This document shows, in pieces, positions 1 through 10,806 of a DNA stretch of 46,775 nucleotides. The first letter of the stretch is position 1, and every line of letters begins with the position of its first letter. The stretch spans positions 39,825 to 86,599 of the forward strand of contig FJOG01000059.1 in NCBI GenBank assembly GCA_900073065.1. The letters are read 5' to 3'. This stretch comes from Phialocephala subalpina. Taxonomy: Eukaryota; Ascomycota; Leotiomycetes; Helotiales; Mollisiaceae. A program made the position numbers and the translations under genes. The notes beneath the pieces were generated by a model, which had not been told where the DNA came from, searched no databases, and was given only the letters and a program-made list of their open reading frames with translations.

Positions 1-915
1 ATTTTAAAATTTTAATATATAAATTAATAAAATATATTCGAATATAATTTTTATTTTCTTTATAAATATTATAATTATAAAAATAATAAAATTTTATAAT
101 TATTTAATAATATATTTTCGAATTTTATATTATAATTAAAAAATATTCAAATTAAAATCCAATTATAAATATTTGAAAAAAATATATAAAATTAAAAGTT
201 TAATAAAAAATTTATAATTATTATTCTTAGGTTATAATTTTATATATAAAAGTTTTTTGAATTTTTTATTAAAAAAATTAATTTAATATTAATTTAATTT
301 ATTATTATCTTTTTTTATTTTAATAACTTATAAAATTTTAATAAAATTTTAATCAAAAAAAAGATTTTCAATAATATAATTATTTTTAATTATTATTATA
401 AATATTGAATATAATAATAAAGTTTTTTTTATAATCCCGATTATTCGATTTGCGCGAGTTATTTTATTAGTTCGTTAATTATTTTATTACTTCCAAAAAC
501 CAAATTATAATTTTAAAAACTAATTAAAACCCAATTTAAATTAATGTAAAAATTATTTTCTTATAAGATTATAAAACTAATTAAACGTATTTAAATAACG
601 TTTTCCGTTTTTAAATATAATAATTGATTATTATAATATAAATTATTAAATAATTATTCTCGTTTTTTCGAAATAATATAATGATTTATCGAAATAATTT
701 TATTAGGATAATATAATTATTTTATTGGTATATACTCGTTTATAATTATTGCGCTTATTATTAATTAAATCAAAAATATAATAATATTAAATATATATAA
801 ACTCGAAAATTATATAATATTATTATTTTTAATAATAATCTTTTTTTATAATAATAATTAATTTATTTCGCAAAATTTACTTTAAGTAAAATAATTATAT
901 ATAATAAGACTTATA

Positions 916-984
916 ATAAATAAATAGGTAAATAAATAAATAAATAAGTAAATAAGTAAGAAAATAAGGAGGAGGTAAATAAAT
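916..984. repeat. AAAT/AAGT tetranucleotide microsatellite
   Basis: Imperfect tandem units TAAA and TAAG repeat across about 70 bases inside the AT-rich tract, ending at a short purine-rich stretch. It is simple-sequence DNA with no sign of function. Confidence 0.7.
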
Positions 985-1275
985 GGGACCCTAAGGCTTA
1001 AGGCCCTCGTATATAAAGTTTTGATATTCCTCGGCAAAAAATTAATATTTAAAATATTAAATAATTATTATAACCAATACTTTACTAAAGTGCATTATAT
1101 TCATTCTTTAATAAAATTTTACGATTTTATTATACTCGTATAGCTTTCATTTAGTGCATTAAATTGCATTAAAACGATAATTAATGCGATTTTTAGTTCT
1201 TAAAATATAAGGGTTTAAAAATATAATATTTATGTATAATTTTAAGTACCCGATGTAACTTTTATAGTCCCTAAT

Positions 1276-1295
1276 TACCCCGCGTACGCGGGGTA
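1276..1295. repeat. 20-bp perfect palindrome, GC-rich island
   Basis: The sequence TACCCCGCGTACGCGGGGTA equals its own reverse complement. It sits in a GC-rich island within otherwise AT-saturated DNA. Its right half continues as CGCGGGGTACTCTCGCGT (1287-1304), which recurs with one mismatch at 13297-13314. A terminal or subterminal inverted repeat of a transposon family is one possible origin (inference). Confidence 0.6.
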
Positions 1296-2162
1296 CTCTC
1301 GCGTACCTCGGGTTTTAAAAAAAATTTTGGCGTTATATAAAATAAATATTTGTTTTTTATTTATATTTTTATTAATTAAATATTTAAAATATTAAAACTT
1401 TAATTAAATATTCTTAAAATAAATAACATTATATTATTTTTTGAATTATTATAAATCGTATATTTAAATAAAAATCGAAATATTAATTTAAATAAATTAA
1501 TTATATTATTAAAATTAATTATTAATTCTTTATTATATATAATTTTTCTTTGGAATTTAATAATATAATAAATTATTTTCGAAATAAAAATTTGATAAAA
1601 TTTAAATTAATAAGGATTCCTTAAAATAAAATATTAATAAAATATAAAGAAAAATATTTTTAAAACTTTATAATATATATTTAATAATTTAAAGAATATT
1701 TATAAGCTAGTTTTAATAAGCCAATATATTTTGCCCGAGGTATAATAATAATTTCCAAGGTATATTACTTATAATTATAAATTCCATTAGTAAGTAGCAC
1801 CCAAAGTTATATCGATATTAAAGCGCTCAAATATTATCTTCCCGCAATTTTGATTATTTTCTTCGCATTTCTCATTCGAATCCATCCATTGGCAAGGTTT
1901 CGAATGAGAAGCCAAAAGTTGCCATTATATGAAGCATATCTCAGTAGATCCTAAGAAGACTAGTAAATGAAAGTGGTGCGAGATGAGCGTCATGGTGCAA
2001 GAGTAGCACTTTGGTGCCTCCCTAAATTTGACTCAGTGGAATCGAGGATAGTGTCTGAAGATGGTACAATATGACCGTCTTGATGCATCACTGAATCTGA
2101 CGGAGTGGAGTGAAGGATGGTGCCTGGTCCATCTATTCATGTATTCTCATACGAATTTAGTA

Positions 2163-3332
2163 TTAAGCTACTGGCGGAGTGTTCATTTGGGCTCTCCAAG
2201 ACTGATACGCCAACCACACCTGGAAAAGCCCCAAAACAACGCTTAAGAAGCCAAAAAATGCAGAAAGAACAAGCGATAGAATTGCCACAAACAAGGCATT
2301 CCTGTCCGAAGAATGTCTCTGTATCCACTGCCCGATGCGATGACTCGGTCTCGGGTTTGTCACAACATAGTGCAGCTTAGCCAGCCGATTGCCCCAGTAG
2401 TAATATTCAAAGTTTTCCGGAACCGACCGAGGATATCCTTCGTAAAGGAGACAGTCTGGGTCGAAACCCGGCTGCGCATTTTGAACAAGATTCTCCAGGA
2501 ATCGGGACGACTTTTCATCTACTGGAGGGAAAAGTATGCACTGCAATGAATGCAATGTTTCTAGGAGTAGTTGTGGCGGCAAGGTCCCCCTATAAATACA
2601 CGTTAGACCACGCCTCTCAAAACCGGTCTCTCAACATTGATTGTGTTAATCTCACATTTGGAGGCTCTCAGTAATTCCATAATTTATAGGTAAATCGGCT
2701 GAAAGTCGGAGATGGGCTTTTAGAAATGCGGTTTGGCGGAAAATACGAACAATACCGTCGTGCGGATCATACAGCATATGCTCCGCTAAATTGTCCGTAG
2801 GGAGGAACTTGATGTGCGCGCGCTTCTTCATCTTCCAGCATTTCAAGGCGTTCTTCTCTTTCATTGCCGTGCGGACTTTCCCCTGATCGTGGACCTCATT
2901 TGGAAAGGCCTTTCTCACAAAGTCGGTAAAGCGCTCCGAGCCCTCCCAGCGCACTGGTCTGAAACCGCCAACCTCATAATCTTCGCAGTGGCGATCCTTA
3001 TCAGAACAATCAATCATCAACATCAGTTGTACGGCGACATTAATTGCACGCTCCTGGTCGACGGCCGTCTCGGGATCTGCAAACTTTTGAGGAAAAACTC
3101 GGTCCTTAAATTCTTCGCGGGTAGTGTGCGGATTTGCCCTCAATTCAAGAGCTAGCCTTCGAATATCGTCGTGCAAATTTAAAGCAGAGGGGTAGATTTG
3201 AACCGTCGTGTATTGGGGAGTTGTCAAAGAGTCGTATAGCTTGAAGTAGGTGCTAAATGAAGGGAGCTTATCCTCAGCACCAAACAAGTCCCTCACGATT
3301 GACCTCTTTTCGGACGTTGTAGCGCTTCGCAT
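2163..3332 (-). CDS. Fungal protein of unknown function, C-terminal membrane anchor
   Basis: Two exons on the minus strand: 3332-2656 and 2589-2163, encoding 367 aa. The 66-nt intron (2655-2590) starts GTGAG, has a TCTAACG branch site and ends TATAG, and the frame is kept across the join (ESLQM|GTLPPQ). The layout recalls an uncharacterised family common in Pezizomycotina (remembered, not searched): an N-terminal segment with VQIYPSALNLHDDIRRLA, a basic KCWKMKKRAHIKF stretch, then LPPQLLLETLHSLQCILFP. A hydrophobic segment near the C-terminus (around residues 325-355) should be one transmembrane helix. There is no signal peptide, so a tail-anchored cytosolic protein is likely (inference). The ATG at 3332 is the only plausible start. 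The next gene is divergent. Function unknown. Confidence 0.8.
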
Positions 3333-3711
3333 TTTGCTTGCTGTGTTTTTGCTTGCAATGCGGTGTATCTTCCTAATGAAATCCCAAGGAAATTTTTAAG
3401 GGAATTCGGAGGGAATTCTAAGGAAATCATCAGGAAATCACAGGGGAAGCTTGCGACGCGACTACTAGAGGCAAAGAGGCAATTGATGACGACTGGAGGA
3501 TTGTGCAGCACAGCCCGCAGCCTACAGCGTCAAGCCACAACGCGCGTCCTGCATCGGAATTATCCAAATCCTCGCTTGTGATTTATGAATTTATGAGCTC
3601 GTAAAACTCGATGTCTTCTCATCGCTATCTTCTCATTGATACTTTCTGCTGCGGCGGTAGTGATACCAAGTCAAAATCGATGTTTCATGCCCTTCAGCCT
3701 CCGTTCACACC
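3333..3711. other. Divergent intergenic promoter region
   Basis: This 379-bp gap separates two divergently transcribed genes. It includes a purine-rich stretch of GGAAATTTTTAAGGGAATTC-like repeats around 3385-3440. No TATA box or other recognisable site is clear. Short frames here have no coding character. Confidence 0.4.
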
Positions 3712-6700
3712 ATGGACTCGGAGGTTCTCATTGTCGAGCGTCTGCAACTGTCAAATGACCAGATTCACCCCGAAAGGCGAGAAGATCTGACGCAAGATCT
3801 CCTTGAGGGATCTCCCAATTGGAGAGATCATGCCAATAACTACCGGCCGATATCTCATTTCAATCGTGCATGGCAAGAATCGAATGCAGGGAGCGACAGC
3901 GTTGCGAGATCAAAGTTCTCCGAACCCCCAACCTTCGCACCAAAGGTACCGACAACCTCCTATTGTCCTCCTGCCAGTTCCGAAGGCAGTGGAACGAGAC
4001 AAGAACCTCCTCGGTACTCATCAGAAAATTGCCTTAGTACGGCGCAAAACTCACAATCGAGTTTCAATACACCACCAAGAGCGCAGAGCGCTCCGCTTCC
4101 CTGCCCGGATTTTGCCGATCCAAAAAGGGTTCCTGGGACAGATCAGAACATCTATCCCCGGGCACTAATCAGCCCCGACTTCTACGAGCGCTATGCACAA
4201 CTCGTCGACTTTTTTAAACAGGCCGTAGATATCCATAAATGTCTAAAACATCACACTTCCAAGATCAACTACGAGCTACGCTTATGTGGAAGCACCCCGG
4301 CAGATGCAGTGGCATCAATTATTGTCTTCTGCACAGAAGCTATTTTCAAGCAACTGCGATCGCTGCTGAACAGTAGGCACATCCGGCGGCAATACCAACT
4401 AGAAAATGCTTCTGTACGAAACAAGTTCTCATTTACACCTAACAAGCCTCATCCACAAGTGCCTGTTCCTGCTATTATGCCTTTCAAGGTCGTATTTTGG
4501 CGGGTAGTAACTACACCTACGCAACGAAGAGCCACAACGGAGCAAGTCATTGCTCAAAGCCATTCATTTCTCACGATGTGTGGATCATTAGTGAGGCATG
4601 GCGATCGTACTTCGACTCTGGGTCTTCTGGTCAGTGTGGATTCTAAACTATACGGTTTGACTGTGGACCACCTGTTCAACAAACAAAAGGAAGAAAAACA
4701 GTCAATCATTGCGAAGGAACTCAATATCTTGTCTGATGAAAACGATACCGAAGACAATCGAGAAGACTGGTTATGGGTTGATGATGTGACGTATGAAGAC
4801 ATGGATAATGATCAGAAAGTTTCGGATACTGGATCAGTAACATCGGGACGATCTTACGTGGAAGTAGTCATGGACCAAGCGTTAATCGAACACCACGGGA
4901 CATCTATAAGCGGCCACAAGCTAGACTCCGTGCACGAAGTAGATCCCTCGACGCCGTATCTTGACTGGGCCTTGATCAACTTTGATGAGGGATACTTCGA
5001 GCGGCCTAACGTGTTCTATTCGGAAGATAACCACACAGATCCTAAGTTCCTAACCAGACTTTCGGCAACCCCTGAAACAAGCGGAGTTCCCGTGTTCATG
5101 ATTTCTGGAGTAAGCGGAACAAGAAAGGGCGTGATGCTTAATAGCAACTCTTATATTGGAGGAAAGTTTGGGGAAAATCTTTGCCAAACGTGGAACGTGA
5201 TTTTGTTTGGCTCCGCCTGTGAGTTGTACATCCTGGAAGAGAATCTTTGGCTGACCGTATCTTTCCAGGTGTTATAGACGGCGATTGCGGTTCATTGATT
5301 GTGAACCAGGAGACGCTAGAAGTCTATGGCCACGTAGTTGCTTCGAATCCACTTGGTGAAGCCTATGTGGTCCCTCTTCGAAACACCTTCCGCCAAATAC
5401 GCGATGCACTTGGAGCGAAGGAAGTCTCTTTACCCAGCCCAGGACCCTTGACGGAGAACCTCGTCGTTCATTACTCTAAGACAGGTGGTACTGATGTTAC
5501 CGACGGGGAAAAACTAATTTTGGCTTCAATGGCGGCAGAAAAACAATTCGGTGTTGAAACATTTCCAGGATTGGCACCTCGGGGTGGGAGCTCGCCTGCA
5601 GTAGAAGTTGCCGACCATGAGGATAGCCTCTATGATGCCCAGACGGAAGACTCCAAAACAAAACCGCTCCACAAAGCAGTAGAGAATCGAATCGATTCCC
5701 TAGGTCGGAACTCAGCGGAAAGGGTTATTGATATACACAATACCCCCCCAAACGGGGACACCGCTATTACAGCTGGGGCCTCCTCAACAACGCAAAAAAT
5801 GGCTGGCTGTTCGCAACCCTACAGCTCAATTCAGGATGCTCCCGTCGAATTTCAAGACTCTAAGAAGGATTCAAGCTCGAGAGCCATGACTACACAACAA
5901 GGCAGAACGCCAATTCGTGAGATTCCTCCGTTCTCTAAAAAACCATCATCACATTCTCGGTTAGGAGTCGGACTACAGGAGGGTGAATATGACAATGATG
6001 AGTGGGCAAAGGATTTACGAGTAGAGTTTGAGAATTTACTCCGGACCAAGCGGCTAAATGAAATCGATCGATCGCGAAACCGAACTGGGCCTCCATCACC
6101 TCGCGAACCTGCCTCATCATCTAACCCTCGAGCGTCAGAGCCTCCTTCTCCCAACACACCACTATTACCAAATTATCGCCCATCGACATCAGACAGCTCT
6201 TCTATCGGCGTACCTCCATCCTATTCTTCCTTGCTCTCTATGCCCAAGATTCCTTCACCGCCTGCCGATCGGCGGTCACAAACGTTCCGGGACCAATTGA
6301 TCTCATTATCACTAACCCCGACCAGATACGAAAATCCAGGGTTGTTAGATGAGGCATTGCAGTCTGTTCCACTAGATCGCATTTACGGTGAGGCAGAGGA
6401 GGAGACCCAAGTAATACAGGCCCAAGCAGAGAGCATGGGAGACGGACGAAAACCCGAATGGGGATACCAAGACTGTGTTATCCGAGCGTTATTAAGGTAT
6501 GCTATCCTACCCCTTATATATTTAAAGAGTTGCTTCTGATCTCGAGATTAGGTGGTTCAAACGCTCATTCTTCTCCTGGGTAAACAATCCAAGATGCCCT
6601 GTCTGCGAATCACCCACGGTTCCGCAAGGAATGACTGCTCCAACATCAGAGGAGTCCGCATGTGGTGCTTCCCGGGTGGAGCTCTACCGCTGCTCTGATA

Positions 6701-7404
6701 AGTGCGGCACCTACGAGCGGTTTCCTCGCTACGGTGACGTGTGGCGCTTGATGCAGACAAGAAGAGGACGATGCGGAGAATGGGCCAATGCCTTTACGAT
6801 GCTATGCCGCGCTGTCGGTAGCCGTGCAAGATGGGTCTGGAATGCCGAGGATCACGTCTGGACGGAGGTGTACTCCGAGATGCAAAAACGCTGGATCCAC
6901 GTCGACGCTTGCGAGGAGGCCTGGGACAACCCAAGACTCTACGCCGAGAGATGGGGCAAGAAGATTTCGTACTGCATTGCCTTTTCCAACGACGGTGCGA
7001 CAGATGTCACGAACCGTTATGTCCGGAAGGCCGAGCAATCTGTCGAACGCAATAGTTGTCCCGAGGAAGTATTGCTCTATGTTATACAGGAAATCCGTAA
7101 CTTGCGACGGGCGAAACTATCAAAGGAGGAGCGCTTCCGTCTCGAGAAGGAGGATTCGAGGGAAAACATGGAGCTGCGAGGCTACATCGAGGCAGCCATT
7201 GTTCAGTCTGTAGTCTTGGATCTTCGGGCCGTGGACATGTCTATGAACAGCCCCAATAACCTACACGTCCGGGATAAGCAGAAACTATCTGTTGAGCTGC
7301 CGGATGAGCAGCCAACGGGGAGACGGAGTGGCACGCAGGAGTGGATCGATAGCAGGGGGGAGAGTGGTCAACGTCGCTTGCTGCCGAGAGATCCTTCACA
7401 GTAA
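3712..7404 (+). CDS. Trypsin-fold-like (His-Asp-Cys) domain fused in frame to PNGase-like protein
   Basis: Three exons, 3712-5218, 5269-6496 and 6552-7404, give one open frame of 1195 aa. Intron 1 (50 nt) is GTGAGT...TTTCCAG; intron 2 (55 nt) is GTATGC...GATTAG. Residues 1-150 are low-complexity. Residues 150-570 contain LTVDHLF (His320), DWALINF (Asp418) and DGDCGSLIV (Cys509), in the order of a chymotrypsin His-Asp-nucleophile triad with Cys replacing Ser; an acidic insert lies between His and Asp. A Ser/Pro-rich linker (about 570-800) follows, then the PNG1 core with Cys986, His1013 and Asp1030. No stop separates the parts, so the sequence supports a fusion. Two adjacent genes, with PNG1 starting at the ATG at 5886 (Met709), remain possible. 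The protease assignment is inference from motifs. Confidence 0.65.
5886..7404 (+). CDS. png1: Peptide:N-glycanase (PNG1) transglutaminase-fold region, alternative stand-alone gene model
   Basis: If PNG1 is separate, the ATG at 5886 is the best start and gives 487 aa over two exons (5886-6496, 6552-7404). PNG1 removes N-glycans from misfolded glycoproteins in the cytosol during ER-associated degradation. The family signature is clear: [18 protein letters not shown], a CPVC pair near 6588-6599, a second Cys pair (C-x3-C, 6691-6705) of the zinc site, then [22 protein letters not shown] and [19 protein letters not shown]. The triad codons are Cys 6772, His 6853 and Asp 6904. Their spacing of 27 and 17 residues equals that of yeast Png1 (Cys191, His218, Asp235). 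The C-terminal tail is basic and variable. The intron joins AG|G TGG in frame. The triad looks intact, so activity is plausible. Confidence 0.8.
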
Positions 7405-7612
7405 CTTCGAGGGCGAATTCCATTTGATTGAGACTGCTCGTTATAGCCCTTGATCTAATTTTAAGGAAAGGATGGCACTGGAGATGGGCGGCTGGAAAGA
7501 TGGTGACGAAGATGTTCCGGATGAACTTTGGCGCACTCTCGTTACTGATCGGGGCCTGAATGGAACTACGGCACCAAGGCACGACAGACGCGCCTATGTC
7601 ATATTTCTCCAA
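7405..7612 (+). pseudogene. HET-protein C-terminal relic
   Basis: One frame reads [19 protein letters not shown], a TGA stop at 7456-7458, then SNFKERMALEMGGWKDGDED followed by VPDELWRTLVTDRGLNGT. The part from ALEMGGWKDGD onward resembles the tail of fungal HET-domain proteins, where an ELWRTLVADRG-like motif is common (remembered). The frame loses coherence after about 7600, and no HET domain lies nearby. It begins at the 3' end of the PNG1 gene in another frame, so it is an orphan tail brought in by rearrangement. Moderate to low confidence in the family. Confidence 0.4.
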
Positions 7613-7941
7613 CTCACTAATGAGGGGGTGGTCTTACTATCGCATATTCGAAGGAGGAATGGGGATTACCAACTCCTCCCTTAGAGCACCTTGGCCCCTT
7701 GCCTTCTATAAGCAGAACGAAAACCAGGAGGAAAATAAACACGCAGGGAAAGCATAGCATCAAAAGATCCAAAGTAAAGAGGGGTAAATTGAATGCTACT
7801 GAAATTCGTATCATATAAAATCGCCCCTATGGACATTAAGGAGACGTTGTGGAATGATGAGGCTGAGCCACTTATCACGTGTATGAACAGCGATATGCGT
7901 AACTAAGTGCACAACTCGGATTTTGCCAGCCCCTCAATTTT

Positions 7942-8537
7942 TCACTGCTTAGCCCGCGCCCTTGTCAGCTCAAGGCACGAACTCACTGAAGCCACAATAC
8001 CGTTCTTATTGCGCTTTACAAAACCCGCGAAGACAGCATTACTGCCCACCAAAATATCTTCGTTAGGGAGAGGGAAACCAGGGTTGACATAGCCACTGAA
8101 TATGGTGGGCGGTGAGGCAATTGATGGCGAAAATTCATACAGAATGTTGGAGACCAAGCAGTCTGAGGAGATGTTGTTGAAGTCAAAGATGGAGGATGTA
8201 AGAGCCCCATCGTATGCTTCGTCTGCTCTGACCTTTTTTGGCAGTAGGAGAGGAGAGGAAGCGAGCAGCAATATGGGAGAGGTTGACATTCCTAGATACT
8301 TTAGCTGGATGTATTGACGAAGGGTGAGAGAGATGGCTTATATACTTACCATTTATGTTGAACCCAGCTAGTTTTGTACTCGGTTTGTACCAATGGAGGC
8401 ACCGGCTGCTGAAAGGAGGACGAAAACTCGGCTACCGTTAATGGAAATGGAGTACAAGATGTAGAGTTGGTAGCTGCTCCGCTGCTTGATAAGAACAGGG
8501 CAAATAAGCCAAGCCATGATTGAAAAGTGTTCTTCAT
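7942..8537 (-). pseudogene. Frameshifted gene for a small secreted fungal protein
   Basis: Exon 1 (8537-8350) starts MKNTFQSWLGLFALFLSSSG, a typical signal peptide with cleavage near GAATN, and ends SWVQHKW. The intron (8349-8292) runs GTAAGT...ATCTAG. Exon 2 continues NVNLSHIAARFLSSPTAKK, then the frame is lost at a run of six A (8234-8239). One base fewer there would restore VRADEAYDGALTSSIFDF. I recognise the layout as an unnamed secreted family of roughly 200 aa. The C-terminus is also abnormal: after FAGFVKRNKNGIVAS the expected block is missing and the frame stops at 7942. Either the gene is dead or the A-run is a sequencing error plus a truncated tail. Confidence 0.6.
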
Positions 8538-8630
8538 GATGATGAAGAGGGGTGATAAGGCGTCGTAAACAAAAGTCATTCCACTACCAGAAAGAAGCTT
8601 ATTATTTGATACTGGAGGGGACTCTACGTG

Positions 8631-8642
8631 ATATATATAAAG
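8631..8642 (-). promoter_or_regulatory. TATA-like box of the secreted-protein gene
   Basis: A TTATATATAT stretch on the minus strand lies about 95 bp upstream of the ATG at 8537, a usual distance for a fungal TATA box. Confidence 0.4.
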
Positions 8643-9499
8643 AAGTGGTAAATCTAGAAAAGAATAACTCGGCGAAATCAAACAGATATGCAATCGCTTG
8701 ATAGAATACGAGTTGCGCTTAGACTATTAAAGAGGGTTATGCAATGGAATGCATTTCAACTCCAGCTAGAAGGAGCCATGGGACAGGAGCAACATCCATC
8801 ATAAGAGTTGGGAGCCGATTAGTGATGAATTAAACATCATCCGCAACGGGTGGCTTGTTTTAATGCTATTGCCTGGACGAGAAAAGGCAAAAGCTACACA
8901 CCCACGCCCCGCGTCTCAGCAGGCTGAGAACTCGAGTTTTATCCTCTTGGATAGTAACAGAATGGAAGCTCTCGACAATCAAGTTTCGTTCAGTACTTCG
9001 AAAAGACATGTAGATTAGTGAACGAAAGATGCTAAAGTTTTCGGTTTAAAACCTCGTGACCGTGACTCACGCCGGTCCAGAACAGAATTCAGGGCAACGA
9101 TTTGCTAAGCGAGGAGCTCGCCTTTCATGAAACCTCGTCCCATTTTCTTTCTTAGAGCTATCACAATAATCTCTAAATTACATTGTGAGTTTGCGATTAC
9201 CCAGTACTGGATGCATCAGGCTAAAATGTCAAAGATACGGCTCGTCAAAATTGACCCTGCGCTCGTAAGGTTAGCAGCAAACGTGGAAAACTACAAATTC
9301 AAATTTCCACGCCGAAGCTGAAGCGCCGGGAGAGCCCATACCGCCAGAATCCCCACAATCATTCAAAAAATAGCTCCCAGTTATTGTCAGATCACAAAAC
9401 ATTCCTGTCGAACGTATCTAAATCATCCTGCTTACCACGACGCAAGCACGACTTATTCTCGACGCTGCGCAAAGTTCCTTACACACTTGAGAACCTAAT
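8643..9499. other. Gap without recognisable gene
   Basis: Base composition is normal. Short frames such as 9127-9321 (+) show no family resemblance. The expected N-terminal half of the D123 relic that follows could not be found here, so it is deleted or decayed beyond recognition. Confidence 0.4.
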
Positions 9500-9969
9500 C
9501 GCCTATATGCCGAAGAGCTTGCAAAACTGGCGCAAACTTTCAAATCACTCAAGTTTCCCCAGGAAGGACTCTTTCTGAGACTGGATGCCTGCTCACCGCT
9601 GTCAGCCAGTACAGATGGCATAAGCCGAACTTCTTCTCCTCGAAATCGGTAGAAGAGATACCACAAATAATGGAGACAGCCATGATTGGTGTGCAGGAAA
9701 TACATCGGACTGTCATAAAAGAGGCTAAAAGCGGACGGGGAGGCGAGATAGATAAATTGTTACTTAAGCAAGGATTCACTTTTGATGTCATGTTTGACGA
9801 AGAAAGTAGCCGGTGTGAGCTGCTTGCACTCAACAGCTTTGGTGTAAGATCTGGATGCGGCTCCTGCTTATTCCACTGGATGAGAGATTGGGGTCTCCTT
9901 TACGGGAGAGTTGGAGATGTGACGGAAGCTGCGGAGCGCGAAGAGGTTGAATTTCGTATTTTGGTCTAA
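9500..9969 (+). pseudogene. CDC123/D123-family relic with internal deletion
   Basis: D123 proteins are ATP-grasp-fold; yeast Cdc123 is an eIF2 assembly factor. One frame (from 9500) reads RLYAEELAKLAQTFK and then FPQEGLFLRLDACSP. A second frame (from about 9580 to the stop at 9969) reads LLTAVSQYRWHKPNFF, GFTFDVMFDEES, LALNSFGVRSGCGSCLFHW and EEVEFRILV. These match the middle and the end of a fungal D123-like protein in order. The residues that should lie between DACSP and AVSQYRW (about 60-80 aa in relatives I remember) are absent, and the two parts are in different frames. The N-terminus is missing too. The relic is a 5'-truncated, internally deleted pseudogene. Confidence 0.55.
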
Positions 9970-10806
9970 CTCCACCACCCTCAAGCTTGAACTCAGTCAT
10001 CCTAGCTTTACTCACATTGCCGATGATTTCGTTATTATTTGGAAGCATCCGTGCCCTCTCTTGAACCCTACATCATGTTTGTCGCAGGATCCAGCGGCCG
10101 CTAGCCTGTAGATCGAAATCCACGAAGGAAATTCATTGCTTGACAGGTTACCGGCACAAGTGACGTCGAAAAGGAGAGTGTAAGGATCACTAATCCTATA
10201 CGTCCGCGGCTGTCAGATATTCCAGGAAGGTGGAGCCCGTCTCGCCGCCGAAAGTCGTACCTGAATGAAATCCTGAAACTACACGGATTAGCGCTCATCA
10301 GACCTCAATACCCTTCCGAAGTATGCTTCATGTGGGGTAGAACTACTGCACGAAAAGATGACGCGTATATTCACCGAAGCGGGGTCGATAGGAAGGCTTC
10401 TCCCGGACCCGGAGTTGGTCTTTTTGTGAGCATAAGCACATACAACTAGATGAGACGGAATGTCATCCTAGGCTACTGCTTACCCTTATAGGAAATTGAT
10501 CAAGTGAGCTGAGGTGTGCTATAGGTGCTCGGATATTGTTAAGGTGTTGATTATGGCTGCACTACTAGGTCATCTGGAGTTAACGAAGCTGTTGCGCGGC
10601 CGCCGCTAAGGCTACGTACATGAGGAATGAATCCTGGAATGATGATTTTATACAACTTCAACAGTAACAATTTTATTATATAAACCTCCCTTCTTTTCAA
10701 TTTTCAATTATTTATTCTTCGGCCATTCGAGCAGCCATTCTTATCTCTTTCACTTTCAACAAATCAAGAAATCGTAAGCGCCAGAAATTTGACTCAAGAC
10801 TTAAGC
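9970..10806. other. Gap and promoter of the cysteine-rich secreted protein gene
   Basis: No coding frame is recognisable. Two NotI-type GCGGCCGC motifs occur near 10094 and 10598. A CT-rich stretch with short A runs (10680-10785) resembles a fungal 5' leader just before the next gene. Confidence 0.4.
10677..10684 (+). promoter_or_regulatory. TATA box of the 12-Cys secreted protein gene
   Basis: TATATAAA lies 123-130 bp upstream of the preferred ATG at 10807 and is followed by a pyrimidine-rich leader, as in many fungal promoters. Confidence 0.5.

Larger units (their letters stand above)
1..1890. repeat. AT-rich, gene-free, RIP-like tract
   Basis: The tract consists almost entirely of A and T with abundant TpA steps and long runs such as TTTTTTA and ATAATAAT. 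No reading frame of useful length exists on either strand. Such blocks in filamentous ascomycetes are usually transposon relics mutated by RIP. I cannot recognise the parental element. Isolated GC-rich islands remain near 970-1010 and 1276-1310. Normal base composition returns at about 1890. Confidence 0.8.

Noticed and set aside
916..984. Short tandem repeats as a CRISPR array
   Set aside because: Units are 4 bp with no spacers, in a eukaryotic AT-rich tract.
10086..10606. NotI sites suggesting a cloning-vector junction
   Set aside because: Two GCGGCCGC sites alone occur in fungal DNA; no linker, vector backbone or marker sequence is next to them.
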